A stretch of DNA of 64,000 nucleotides from Rhizobium subbaraonis (GCF_900220975.1 NZ_OBQD01000008.1:186001-250000), one strand, 5' to 3'. Shown: positions 19,950 to 29,255, counted from the stretch's first letter. The notes: generated by a model from the sequence alone, not told the origin. Numbers and translations: made by a program.

Positions 19950-20915
19950 ATGCCTGCCACGCATGGACCTCAAGCAACGGATCTCGAGACCATCGCCCGT
20001 ACGGGCGGACGTTTTCGCCGCATGGCGGCGCGCGTTCCGACCTATCTTGCCGATGTGAGGGAAAACCCGGCCTGGCTGCCGATGTTCCTGCTGGCGCGCA
20101 CCATGCCGTTTCGCAGGGCGCACTGGCTCACCGCGCGGCGCGTGCCGCCTGCTTCGGCTGCGGCCTCATCGATCTTCGGCAAGCTGGATGCTGCGCGTAT
20201 TGCCGATGAACTGAGACGTAGCGGCATCTGCTCCGGTCTGATGCTGCCGGCCGAGATCCGGGAGGAAATCGCGCGCTTCGGGCATGAGACGCCATGTTTC
20301 GGCAATTTCGAACGCAAGCTCGAGTTTCTGGCGTCCGATCATGAGCAGGCCGAACGCCGCTTCGGCAGAACGATCCTCAGCGGCCATCATTTCGAGCGGG
20401 TGATGCAATGCGAGGCAGCGCTTGCCCTCCAGCGCGATCCGCTTTTGCTGGATGTGGCCCGGCATTATCTGGGCGGGGAAGCGCAGATCATCTGCACGCG
20501 CACCTGGTGGAGCTTTCCGACGCGATCGGCATCCGATGCCGATCTCAGCCGCGCCTCCTTCAAGTATCATTTCGATCTGGACGATTGGCGCATGTTGAAG
20601 TTCTTCTTCTATCTGACCGATGTCGACGAGACCGCGGGCCCGCATGTCTACGTCCGCGGCAGCCATCGCCGTCGGCGCCTGAAGCATCAGCTGACGCTGC
20701 TCGTCGGGCATCCGGCTGGCGAAGTGCTGGATTTCTACGGCGAGGAGAATGCCCAGGCGCTGACCGGCAGCGCAGGCTTCGGCTTCGTCGAGGATCCCTT
20801 CGGTTTCCACATGGGAACGGTGGCGACGCAAAAGCCGCGCCTGATGATGGAGGTAGGGTTCGGCGTGTCCAGGCCATCACGGCGGCGATATCACGGCGAG
20901 CCTGTGATCAGGTAA
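19950..20915 (+). CDS. Phytanoyl-CoA dioxygenase (PhyH)-like Fe(II)/2-oxoglutarate oxygenase
   Basis: 321 residues. The iron facial triad can be placed: H207-F-D209 in KYHFDLDDW and H287 in FGFHMG, with R297 ten residues later for 2-oxoglutarate. The strand MLKFFFYLTDVDETAGPHVYV between them is characteristic of PhyH proteins. The N-terminal 90 residues have no recognised domain. AAAGGAAG precedes the ATG. In surface-polysaccharide or lipid loci such oxygenases hydroxylate acyl chains or sugars, and the neighbouring glycosyltransferases suggest a similar job here; the substrate is inference. Confidence 0.8.
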   Translation: MPATHGPQATDLETIARTGGRFRRMAARVPTYLADVRENPAWLPMFLLARTMPFRRAHWLTARRVPPASAAASSIFGKLDAARIADELRRSGICSGLMLPAEIREEIARFGHETPCFGNFERKLEFLASDHEQAERRFGRTILSGHHFERVMQCEAALALQRDPLLLDVARHYLGGEAQIICTRTWWSFPTRSASDADLSRASFKYHFDLDDWRMLKFFFYLTDVDETAGPHVYVRGSHRRRRLKHQLTLLVGHPAGEVLDFYGEENAQALTGSAGFGFVEDPFGFHMGTVATQKPRLMMEVGFGVSRPSRRRYHGEPVIR

Positions 20916-20993
20916 GCCGAAGGCGCGCCTGGCAGCTTGCGGCCCGCACGATGAAGCCGATGTTACGCCGCCGGCAGCGGCGCGACAAAATCA

Positions 20994-21866
20994 TCAGGCG
21001 CAGAACCACTCCAGTTGGAAAGGCTCGTGCTTGGTGGCATTCCAGGGCTTGCTCTTGCCCGCATAGTGCAGGATCGTTGCCTGGGAAGCGAAGTCGCTAC
21101 GCCTCGCTTGTTCGATATAGCGCAGGTAGTTGGCCTGAAAGTTGTATTTCACGCTTACCGTCGCCATGAGTGAGGGGTTCTCGGCGAAGTATTTGCTGAA
21201 GTGACTCTGCTCGTTCAATTGCGGTTCGGAGGCAAAGGCGTAGCGCAGCAGTTCGTCGCGAAATTCCGTCTTCAGCAGCGGTTCGCGGATAAGCATCATT
21301 CCGCTGTTGACGCGCCGAGTATGCGGGCCCCACAGTTCCCCATCCAGCAACCTTTGCAGGCGCTCCTCGATGTCAGCGTTTGCTCGCCGCTTGCCGTCGC
21401 CATCCTGAAACAGCGATCGCTGGATCTGTGGCGCGCAGAGAAAGGGCTTTCGAGGACGCAGCGTCAGCAGTTCCTCCAGCGGGGAACGGCAGATCATGTC
21501 GACGTCAAGGAAAAGAAGCTGGCTCGTTTGCTGGCGCTCGAACACCGACCATTTGAGGAATGTGCCCTTGTTCCAGGCCGCTCGCTCCGGTCTTTTCACG
21601 GTGTCCCTGGCTGCCTTGTACATGGTCTCGAGAAGCGACCCGTCGACGGTGCGCTTGACGTCGGCGACGGCCAGGACCAGCGGATCCTTGAAGACGTTTG
21701 GATCGTCGGTGTAGATCGCAATCGGGCAGTCGAGCAGCGTGCGCTGTCTGACCATGGAGCGTATCATGGCGCCGAAGGGCGCGAGATAGCCACTGTCGAA
21801 TGCAAATGCGAGGGTCGTCTCTGAATTGGCAGGGCTTCCCCCGGCGATCTTGCGTAGCGACACCAA
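20994..21866 (-). CDS. GT8-like nucleotide-sugar transferase
   Basis: 290 residues. A Rossmann-type N-terminus (TLAFAFDSGYLAPFGAMIRS) leads to the metal motif D-V-D in QLLFLDVDMICRSPLEEL, the DxD of GT-A glycosyltransferases, in the order found in family 8-type enzymes. The C-terminus has WNATKHEPF and HYAGKSKPW, where GT8 enzymes have HFxGxxKPW; HYAGKSKPW is a good match. A cytosolic transferase adding a sugar to an unknown acceptor. Transcribed before nothing obvious; the large glycosyltransferase gene starts upstream on the same strand (108-base gap). Confidence 0.8.
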   Translation of the reverse strand: MVSLRKIAGGSPANSETTLAFAFDSGYLAPFGAMIRSMVRQRTLLDCPIAIYTDDPNVFKDPLVLAVADVKRTVDGSLLETMYKAARDTVKRPERAAWNKGTFLKWSVFERQQTSQLLFLDVDMICRSPLEELLTLRPRKPFLCAPQIQRSLFQDGDGKRRANADIEERLQRLLDGELWGPHTRRVNSGMMLIREPLLKTEFRDELLRYAFASEPQLNEQSHFSKYFAENPSLMATVSVKYNFQANYLRYIEQARRSDFASQATILHYAGKSKPWNATKHEPFQLEWFCA

Positions 21867-21974
21867 AAGGCTCCATTGGATTGGCCGGTTTCGGCCAATG
21901 ATATATCCTTAACGTTCGGCGGATCCGCTCAGAATTGACCGCCGACAGCAGCGGGCTGCTCTCTCGCCCAGAGA

Positions 21975-24900
21975 TCAGGCGCGTTTCAAGCGTTCTGCTC
22001 GTCCCGCGAAGGCCTCCAGCCTTTCCGGGAACTGCTGCTGGTTGCAGTGCCGGACCACGAAGTCACGCCCTTTCTGGGCCTGCGCCCGATAGGCCGCTTC
22101 GTCGGTCCAGAAACGGCGCACCGTCTCCAGAACCTTTTCGGGCTCGCAGTAGACGGCCGCGTCCCCGAAGGTCTCGCGGAACTGCGGCGGCAGGATCGTC
22201 ACCTTGCCGACAGCCATGCCTTCCATGGGCGCGCGACCGAACTCCTCGATATAGAGTTCGTGCGGGAAGTGGATGAAGAAATCGAGGTCCGCCAGGAAGG
22301 TGCTGACAGGAGTGGCATCGAAATGCTGGACTTCCCAGTTCTGCGGCGAGTAGCCGAGCATGCCTCGCGCGTGCTTCGCGCCGCCCTGAAACTTCACTTC
22401 GACGTCCGTGTCGACGCAGTAGGCGGCCTTGAGCGCCTCGAGCGTGCTTGGCCATTTGGTATAGGCGTCCCGGCCATGGCGACCGAGGACCGGGCGGCGA
22501 TCGCCGCCTCCGCGCCATACGATCGGTTCCGAGCACCACGTATCGGTATCGACCATCGGGTGCCAGGGCTCGGAATATGGCTCCGGATAGGTCGGATCCT
22601 CCTGCATGAGTCGCTTCACCCAATGCGAGATCGGTATCCAGGTGCCGGGGGTGCCGAACAGTTCCACCAGATGCTGGCGGATCACCTCGGGTTCATACTG
22701 GCGGTCGGAGCCATCCACCAGGCGGGTCGCGAACTGGTTGATCAGAACGATGACGCTGTCGGCCTCGATCTTGGCAAAGCGGTCGGGCAGGTTTTGCAGC
22801 ACGGCAGGATAGCCGATCAGCACCGTTTTGGCCTTCACGATGTCGCCCGGCGTGAGGATGGCAATGCCGTGCTTCAGGCAGGCGTCATAGAAGACCGGGT
22901 TAAGCGGCGACTCGACGTTCAGCTCATACTTCCGCCAGTGGACCGCGGCAATCTTCAGTCCGGAGCGAGCAGCGGCCGCAATGTAGTTCATCGTCGAAAC
23001 AAACGCGCCGCCCTTGAGGACGAAGTCGCAGATGACCACGAGGTCGAACGTCTGCTCCCCGGCCGGCCGGCGCTGGTTGCCCATCGGCACCGGGAAGCGG
23101 CCGTTTGTCCGCGGAAGATAGGGATCGCCGCCTTGCTCGAGGCTCAGATGCCAGTTCCGGTAGGAATCCCGGTATTGGCCGCGAACGCCGTAATAGAGCG
23201 AGCGCATGTGGGTCGCCTTTGAGCGGGTCAGCGAATCCTCGCGCGCCAGGGAGAACGAGAGGATATTGTTATGTCTCACCTTGCAGATCGAAGCCTCGCC
23301 GTAGACGGCAACAATCCGCGACCTGAACTCCGCATCCCCGGTCACCCTCACTTCGTCCCAGCCGCGCAGGCGGTCGAAGACCTCGCGCCGGACCAGCAGC
23401 GAGGAGAAGTTCATGTCGAGCAGGCTCTTCTTCGGAATCCAGGAACCGACCACGCCGAGATCTTCGTCGACGCGAAGCCAGTGGGAAAGGACCGCCACGC
23501 AGTCCGGATTGGCCAGCAGCTCCTGCATCTGCCGCTCGATCTTCTCCGGATGAGACCAGTCGTCGCTGTCGCATACGGTGATGAAATCGCCGGTCGCGAC
23601 TTCCACACCGTCGTTGCGCGATGGATAGGCGCCGCCGTTGACCTTGCGCCGAACGAGGCGGACACGCGGGTCATTCGCCGCAAACCGCTCGACCAGCGCG
23701 CAGGTGTCGTCGGTACTGCAATCGTCGACGACGATGATCTCGATGTTGCGCCATGTCTGCGCAGACAGGCTCTCCAGTACCATCGTCAAGGTCTTCTCGG
23801 CATTGAAGGCCGGAATGATGATGGAAACCTTGAGGTCCTGTACCGCCTGGCTTGCGGGCGCGTGCGCGGCGATGTTCCAGATGCTGAGCGGTTTCGCGGG
23901 GTCGGCGAGCCTGATCGGTGCCATGCCCGATGGCGCCATCGCGAAGTTGAGGCCATTCAGATAGATCTGGTCGCATTCGGAGGGCGACTGGCCCTCAAGA
24001 CGCGCCTTGCGGCGCAGCACGTCCGCCTGCATGAGCGAGAAGTCAATGAAGGAATCCACCTTCGCCTGCATGCCGCGCATCAGCGCGTCGGCTTCTGCGG
24101 CGCGGCCCGCCTGCGCCAGGCACATGAACTGGCAAAGGCGTTTCTCGCGAATGTTGTCGCGGTGGAGCCGGATGCTGCGGTCCATCAGGTCGGCCGCATG
24201 GCTGAAGTCACCCTCGACGAAGCTCCAGCGGGCGAGGGCATAGGCTGCGGCCGATCGCTGGCTGGAACTGAGGCTGCGGTCTTCCACGCATTGCTTGAGT
24301 TCGGGGTGCGCGTATCTGGCGAACCCGCCCCACATTTTTGCTTCGAGGTCGGCGATGTTGCGATGGTTCGATGCCTGGCCGTCGCCCTTTTTCACGCGCT
24401 TGCCTGCAGACCCCTGCCTGTTGTTCCTTTTGAAGTCTGCATAGGTATGGCGCAGGGCAAAGGGCAGCTTCAGCATTGCCGGCAGCGATCGCGCCGCGAC
24501 GATGTCTGCACCGAGGCGGTAGGCGAGCTGGGCCTGGATCTGGCTGATCGCGTCCTTCGACCGCCGCTTGGCCTGGTCTGCCTGAACGGCACGCTCCAGA
24601 AGCATCGCGTTACTTTGCTGTAGCGCCTCGATCTGCGCCCGTAGATTGTCAGCGAGCTCCACCTGCGATCGAACATTCTCGGCGGTTGCGGCAAACGCCG
24701 GAGCCGTCTCCTCTGCTGGATGCGTGGCCGCATCGTCCGGGGAGGGTGCGTCCTGATCGCGCTTCGACAGGTCTATCCTGTATTCCCTGTAGGCCCGGCG
24801 CAGCGAAACCGGCAGCCCCACGAGCCCGGAGACGGAACGGCTGGCCGCAATCAGTTCGCTGCCAAGCCGGTAGGCAAGCTGGTCCTTCTGCCTGTCGGCG

Positions 24901-25112
24901 GCGGCGGCAGCGTTCCGCATGGCCCGCTCCGAAGCCTCGACACGCAGCCGAAGGGCGGCGTTCAGATCGAGAAGCGAGCGAAACTCTTCTCTCAGAGCAA
25001 GTATGTCGGCACCCTTGGAGGCATGCGGCGTACCGGTGTTGCCGTCGATCGGAAGGGCTTCTCCAGAAGCTTCAAGCATATCGTCGTCCTGCGATTGATG
25101 CTGGCCTGTCAT
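21975..25112 (-). CDS. Multidomain glycosyltransferase (coiled-coil repeats, GT2 domain, GT4-like C-terminus)
   Basis: 1045 residues from MTGQHQSQDDD, with AGAGGG upstream. The N-terminal 230 residues are helical and hold a 33-residue motif twice (79-112 and 196-228; each starts LAYRLG and ends in an LR.(A/T)Y motif). A helical-repeat region follows to about 400. A GT2 domain begins near 427 (VSIIIPAFNAEKTL, VDDCSTDDT, then CDSDDW as DxD-type acid motif). The C-terminus (about 880-1045) has EEFGRAPMEGMAVG, an E-x7-E motif of GT-B enzymes. It therefore may make two linkages. No membrane segment is seen. Probably acts on a surface glycan or glycoprotein. Confidence 0.85.
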   Translation of the reverse strand: MTGQHQSQDDDMLEASGEALPIDGNTGTPHASKGADILALREEFRSLLDLNAALRLRVEASERAMRNAAAAADRQKDQLAYRLGSELIAASRSVSGLVGLPVSLRRAYREYRIDLSKRDQDAPSPDDAATHPAEETAPAFAATAENVRSQVELADNLRAQIEALQQSNAMLLERAVQADQAKRRSKDAISQIQAQLAYRLGADIVAARSLPAMLKLPFALRHTYADFKRNNRQGSAGKRVKKGDGQASNHRNIADLEAKMWGGFARYAHPELKQCVEDRSLSSSQRSAAAYALARWSFVEGDFSHAADLMDRSIRLHRDNIREKRLCQFMCLAQAGRAAEADALMRGMQAKVDSFIDFSLMQADVLRRKARLEGQSPSECDQIYLNGLNFAMAPSGMAPIRLADPAKPLSIWNIAAHAPASQAVQDLKVSIIIPAFNAEKTLTMVLESLSAQTWRNIEIIVVDDCSTDDTCALVERFAANDPRVRLVRRKVNGGAYPSRNDGVEVATGDFITVCDSDDWSHPEKIERQMQELLANPDCVAVLSHWLRVDEDLGVVGSWIPKKSLLDMNFSSLLVRREVFDRLRGWDEVRVTGDAEFRSRIVAVYGEASICKVRHNNILSFSLAREDSLTRSKATHMRSLYYGVRGQYRDSYRNWHLSLEQGGDPYLPRTNGRFPVPMGNQRRPAGEQTFDLVVICDFVLKGGAFVSTMNYIAAAARSGLKIAAVHWRKYELNVESPLNPVFYDACLKHGIAILTPGDIVKAKTVLIGYPAVLQNLPDRFAKIEADSVIVLINQFATRLVDGSDRQYEPEVIRQHLVELFGTPGTWIPISHWVKRLMQEDPTYPEPYSEPWHPMVDTDTWCSEPIVWRGGGDRRPVLGRHGRDAYTKWPSTLEALKAAYCVDTDVEVKFQGGAKHARGMLGYSPQNWEVQHFDATPVSTFLADLDFFIHFPHELYIEEFGRAPMEGMAVGKVTILPPQFRETFGDAAVYCEPEKVLETVRRFWTDEAAYRAQAQKGRDFVVRHCNQQQFPERLEAFAGRAERLKRA

Positions 25113-25475
25113 GCATCCCTCTTGATGTTGCGGTCGATTGCAGTGATTTTGCCAGTGACCGCTACAGCTGTGGCACCGTTCGCCGAAATAGCGGCACATC
25201 CATAGTGGAGGCCCCTGTCGAAGTCAAAATGCATGGGGACGGAGAGGGCCATTTTTTAACGAATTTTGGAGACTGTCTCGACCTTGAAGGCGAGCTGTGC
25301 TGATCTGCGGCCGGGCCGCCAGAAGCTGGGGTTGGCGTCTGCATGTCTGTCGATTGAGCAAGCGGCAAAATTAGGGCGATCGTCGAGTAGGCGCCCTGGA
25401 TTTTCCGGCTGGAACAACTGACATGTGCGGGTTCTATTCTTTTCCGGTCAGTATTCCTAAACTCAACTACAGACG
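25113..25475. other. Divergent intergenic region between the glycosyltransferase and RTX genes
   Basis: 363 bases with no convincing coding frame. AT-rich patches at 25248-25262 (CATTTTTTAACGAATTT) and 25430-25460 may be promoter zones for the two divergent surface genes. I see no strong repeat. Confidence 0.6.
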
Positions 25476-27893
25476 GTGGTGACGAAATTGGCAATATACA
25501 CGATAGAAGTCGGCGCTAAAGCTGCCGACATTTCGGCCCTCATCAAAAACGCGGCCGCGGGCTCGACAATCCAGTTCAAGGCAGGAAACTACACCTTCGA
25601 CGACAAGGTCGTGATCGCACGCAGCGACATCACCATCCTCGGCGCGGGCGTTGGAAAGACGAACATCACGGTCAAGGCGAAAGACACAGACAACGCCACC
25701 GCCTTTGACGTTCAGGGCGGCAAGGCCGTCGAACTGACAGCCAGTCTCACGGAATCGACCGTCAAGGGAAAGACGACGACGCTCAAGTTGTCGAACGTCG
25801 ATGGCATTTCAGCAGGTTCGATCATTCAGCTTCAGCAGGCGAACGACGACGCCTGGTTCAAGTCCGTGGGCAATACGCACCTTAAGGTCGCAGGAACCGA
25901 CCCGCTCCGAGAAATGATTGCAAAGGTCAAGTCGGTGAATGCCAAGACCGGCGAGGTGGTGCTGGAGAAGTCGCCAACGCCTTACAATTTTGAGAAGGGC
26001 AAGACGACCGTCAGCGTCGTCAACGTGGTCAAGAACATCGAGATCGGCGGGCTCTCGATCAAGACCGACCTTGGAACGGCCGGCAAATTCGACTTCACCA
26101 ACAAGGCTGACAAGTTCAACAATTCCTCGACCGTCGAGGTCACCCGTGCGACCGATGTCAATCTGCACGACATCGAAGTGAAGGACAACGCCTCGCACGG
26201 CTTCACCTTCAGTTCGGTATACGGCATTTCGGGTGATAGGCTGACGACCATCGGCTCGCACAACAAGGGCGCAGAGGGCAACGGCTACGCGTTCTTCTTC
26301 AAGCACGCCTTCAACAACACCTTCGCCAACCTCACCGACATGGACATGCGCCATTCGGTTCTGTTCGGTTCGTGGAGCGCGGAGCATTACAATAGCTTCC
26401 ACGTCCTTTCGACAAACCGCGACATCAACTTCCACGGCAGTCCTGACGACCAGAACACCATCTACGTCGATCGCGCGGTGTTGAGCTACGACGGCAAATA
26501 TGCTCACGGCGGCGTTGCACCGGGCAATCCGAAGATCCACCCGAATTCGACGATCGATGCGAACGACGTGAAGTTCAAGTATTTCCGCGGCAACTCGGCG
26601 CAGGACAATATCTACGGTTCCAACTCCGGCAGTGACCTCGCCGGCGGCGCCGACATGGACAAGCTCGTCGGTGGCACCAGCAAGGATCGTATCGACGGCG
26701 GTGCCGACAATGATATCCTGACAGGCGGTGGCAGCGCCGATCTGTTCATCTTCAAGCGCGGCTACGACTTCGACACGGTGACTGATTTCTCGCTTTCCGA
26801 AGACAAGCTGGATCTTTCCAGCACCGGCATCGTCCGCAAGGCCGACCTTGCGATCCGCCAGATCGGTAAATCGACGGTCATATCGCTTGGCGGGGGCGAC
26901 GAGGTCGTTCTCAACAACGTGACCGCCAGCAAGCTCGCCAACAAGAACTTCACCTTCAGCAAGGCCGTGAGTAAGGGCGTCACCGTCGAACTGATGGGCT
27001 CGGATCGCGGCGCGACCGGCACCAACAAGAATGACGTGTTCAAGATGTCGCCCGGTTACCTTGACGACAAGCTCAATGTCATCGGAGGTGCGGGCACCGA
27101 CACCATTCAGGTCGTCAAGGGATCCAGCCTCAAATTGACCGCCTTCGGTCGCCTCGACGGGATCGAAGTCATCGACATGACGAAGGCGCCGTCGGTCGGC
27201 ACGGTTACGATCAGCAAGAAGACAGCGCTCCAGAGCGACAAGGGATACCTGACCGTCAAGGTTGACAGCACGGGAACGAAGATCGCGACGACCGACATCA
27301 AGGATGTCGATCTCGTCAGGATCAGCGGCTCGGGTCCGGTCAAGCTGGACAACGGCGGCGCATACATTTCCGCGGCGTCCGGCACGAAGCTGAACGTCAC
27401 CGGCGGCAAAGGAAGCGACCATATCGAGGGTGGTTCGTCTGCGGACAAGATCAACGGCGGCAGCGGCAATGACTTCATCGACGGCGGCAAGGGCAAGGAT
27501 ATCCTTTCCGGCGGCAGCGGCAACGACCGCATCACCGGCGGCCTGGGGGCAGACGTGCTGACCGGCGGCTCCGGCGGCGACCGGTTTATCTTCACCTCGA
27601 CAAAGGACTCCACCGTTGCTGCCAGCGGTCGGGACACGATCAAGGACTTCTATCGCAGCCAGGGTGATCTGATCGACGTATCGCGGGTCGACGCCAACAC
27701 GAAGAAGTCCGGCGGCCAGGCTTTCAGCTTCATTGACAAGGACGCGTTCAGCGGCAAGGCCGGCGAACTGCGCTATGAGAAGTCCGGCGCAGGGACGCTC
27801 GTCACCGGCGACGTGAACGGCGACAAGAAGGCAGACTTTTCGATCTTCGTGGATCAGCTGATCACCTTTAAGGCGTCCGACTTCATTCTCTGA
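25476..27893 (+). CDS. RTX exoprotein with right-handed beta-helix N-terminus
   Basis: 805 residues. Residues 1-330 look like a parallel beta-helix (pectate-lyase/epimerase-like): ISALIKNAAAGSTIQFKAGNYTF at the start and short Asn-rich turns later. Calcium-binding RTX nonapeptides (GGxGxDxxx) occur at about 383-430 and 642-705. The end (residues about 710-805) has the DF...D and DLIDVS motifs seen in type I secreted proteins and no N-terminal signal peptide, so export by an ABC/type I system is expected; none is in the window. The start is uncertain: GTG 25476 or TTG 25488, neither with a good ribosome site. Could modify or bind polysaccharide. Confidence 0.85.
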   Translation: MVTKLAIYTIEVGAKAADISALIKNAAAGSTIQFKAGNYTFDDKVVIARSDITILGAGVGKTNITVKAKDTDNATAFDVQGGKAVELTASLTESTVKGKTTTLKLSNVDGISAGSIIQLQQANDDAWFKSVGNTHLKVAGTDPLREMIAKVKSVNAKTGEVVLEKSPTPYNFEKGKTTVSVVNVVKNIEIGGLSIKTDLGTAGKFDFTNKADKFNNSSTVEVTRATDVNLHDIEVKDNASHGFTFSSVYGISGDRLTTIGSHNKGAEGNGYAFFFKHAFNNTFANLTDMDMRHSVLFGSWSAEHYNSFHVLSTNRDINFHGSPDDQNTIYVDRAVLSYDGKYAHGGVAPGNPKIHPNSTIDANDVKFKYFRGNSAQDNIYGSNSGSDLAGGADMDKLVGGTSKDRIDGGADNDILTGGGSADLFIFKRGYDFDTVTDFSLSEDKLDLSSTGIVRKADLAIRQIGKSTVISLGGGDEVVLNNVTASKLANKNFTFSKAVSKGVTVELMGSDRGATGTNKNDVFKMSPGYLDDKLNVIGGAGTDTIQVVKGSSLKLTAFGRLDGIEVIDMTKAPSVGTVTISKKTALQSDKGYLTVKVDSTGTKIATTDIKDVDLVRISGSGPVKLDNGGAYISAASGTKLNVTGGKGSDHIEGGSSADKINGGSGNDFIDGGKGKDILSGGSGNDRITGGLGADVLTGGSGGDRFIFTSTKDSTVAASGRDTIKDFYRSQGDLIDVSRVDANTKKSGGQAFSFIDKDAFSGKAGELRYEKSGAGTLVTGDVNGDKKADFSIFVDQLITFKASDFIL

Positions 27894-27917
27894 TCGGAGA
27901 GATCATTCAAGATGGTG

Positions 27918-27950
27918 AGAGCGCGCCGTGACAGGCGCGCTCTTTTCGTT
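27918..27950 (+). terminator. Terminator of the RTX gene
   Basis: A 10-bp perfect stem (27918-27927 with 27934-27943), 6-base loop, then TTTTCGTTT, 24 bases after the stop codon. A textbook rho-independent terminator. Confidence 0.88.
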
Positions 27951-28098
27951 TGTCGTCCGAGCCGGGCCGCAGCTGCCCCCTTTCCAGTTTTGCCTTGTTG
28001 GTCGGAACTGACGAGCGCCGGATCGGGGGCTGGAAACGCAGCGTCAACGCATTGCCGCGGGATATGCTGCCTCGAGGGGATCTGAAGCCACGACGTGC

Positions 28099-28270
28099 GC
28101 GCCCTGCGCCGTACAAATGATGGCCGCTCCACGTAGTGCCAGGAGAGGTCGGCCAATGCCAGCGTGAGAGTGATCAGGATCACTGACTGGATGAAGCTGG
28201 GCGTCGTTCCGAAACAGTGGTGGGAGAAGACGAAGACGACGTAGTGGATGAGATGCCGCGAGCATCGCAA
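28099..28270 (-). pseudogene. C-terminal remnant of an acyltransferase 3 (OafA/NodX-type) gene
   Basis: A minus-strand frame beginning at 28270 reads LIHYVVFVFSHHCFG, then a hydrophobic helix and LADLSWHYVERPSFVRRR. SWxxVERPxxRR is the C-terminal signature of membrane acyltransferase 3 proteins, which O-acetylate surface polysaccharides. Only the last membrane helix and this tail remain; the upstream 300 or so residues are missing and no start fits. After the motif the frame runs on into nonsense to 27854. A decayed fragment in the surface-gene region. Confidence 0.65.
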
Positions 28271-28306
28271 CGGATCACTTCGGCATTATACGGCTCCAAT
28301 ATTCTA

Positions 28307-28346
28307 GTTGACTAGGAAACCTCGTTGATTTAGTTTCCTAGTCAAC
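28307..28346 (+). promoter_or_regulatory. Promoter/operator of the marR gene inside a 14-bp inverted repeat
   Basis: GTTGACTAGGAAAC (28307-28320) is repeated in perfect inversion as GTTTCCTAGTCAAC (28333-28346), 12 bases apart. TTGACT (28308-28313) and TAGTTT (28331-28336), 17 bases apart, form a sigma-70-like promoter inside the repeat. The marR ATG is at 28359. Autorepression by the downstream MarR protein is the natural reading. Confidence 0.7.
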
Positions 28347-28358
28347 AAAGGATGACTT

Positions 28359-28811
28359 ATGACCTCGACCTCGGAACTGACCGATCACACCGGCTACTGG
28401 ATGCGAATGGTGTCAAACGCCGTGTCGCAGGAGTTCGCGCGCAAGGTATCGGACGAGGATGTCACCGTCGCGGAGTGGGCGTTCATGCGAGCTCTCTACG
28501 ACTTCGAGCCGACGCCTCCGTCAGTTTTGGCGGAGAGGATGGGCATGACCAAGGGTGCAATCAGCAAGCTCGCGGAAAGGCTGGCGGCCAAAGGACTGGT
28601 TAGGCGGGTGGAGAGCCGGGACGACAAGCGCGCTCACACCCTGTCCCTGACGACGGAGGGCCGGGCCAAAATCCCGGTCCTGGCATCGCTTGCCGACGAG
28701 AATGACGCTGAATTCTTCGGCGTGTTGACGAAGGAAGAGCGCGATGCGCTCGACCGTATTCTGAGGGTTCTCGCCGCACGGCGCCAGCTGACAGCACCCC
28801 CGGTGGACTGA
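28359..28811 (+). CDS. MarR family transcriptional regulator
   Basis: 150 residues. Helix-turn-helix at about 50-75 (PSVLAERMGMTKGAISKLAERL) followed by the wing VRRVESRDDKRAHTLSLT, the typical MarR DxRxxxLxLT signature with histidine-threonine. A dimerisation helix closes the protein. AAGGA lies 6 bases before the ATG. It is followed 42 bases later by a DUF1398 gene, which is likely co-transcribed. The upstream palindrome suggests that it represses itself. Ligand unknown. Confidence 0.93.
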   Translation: MTSTSELTDHTGYWMRMVSNAVSQEFARKVSDEDVTVAEWAFMRALYDFEPTPPSVLAERMGMTKGAISKLAERLAAKGLVRRVESRDDKRAHTLSLTTEGRAKIPVLASLADENDAEFFGVLTKEERDALDRILRVLAARRQLTAPPVD

Positions 28812-28853
28812 ACCCGCCGGCCAAACTCAATAATGAAGCGAAAGGAGGCCGCC

Positions 28854-29255
28854 ATGGACGCGGAACGGATTTCTATTGCCGCAACTTGCCTGCACGCAGC
28901 TCACGATGGAAGCCTGAGCTTTCCGGAGATTGTTGGCAAACTGGTCGCTGCCGGCTTCGAGGGCTACACGGTCGACTATCGCCGCAACAGCCAGACCTGC
29001 TATCTGCCCGACGGCGACAGCGTAACGATGGATATGCAGCCCTCAGCTGGCAAAGTCGCCGCTGCCTTCGATGCCACCGAGGTGGAGCGCCTGGTGCGAT
29101 GGGCGCAGGCGAACCCCGCCGACTACAGCTATGTCGCTTTCTGTGAGAAGGCGAAAGCCGCCGGCTGCGCGGGATACCTCGTCTCATTCCTGGGCCGGCG
29201 CGTCGTCTATTTCGGCCGCACCGCAGAGACCCATGTCGAACACTTCCCAAAGTGA
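28854..29255 (+). CDS. DUF1398 family protein (YbcV-like)
   Basis: 133 residues starting MDAERISIAATC, with a strong GAAAGGAGG upstream. The protein shows GFEGYTVDYRRNSQTCYLPDG and the later CAGYLVSFLGRRVVYFGR, typical of the DUF1398 family. Function is unknown; structures in the family are small alpha/beta folds. Downstream of the marR gene, probably the same operon and so the best candidate for its regulated gene. Confidence 0.88.
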   Translation: MDAERISIAATCLHAAHDGSLSFPEIVGKLVAAGFEGYTVDYRRNSQTCYLPDGDSVTMDMQPSAGKVAAAFDATEVERLVRWAQANPADYSYVAFCEKAKAAGCAGYLVSFLGRRVVYFGRTAETHVEHFPK

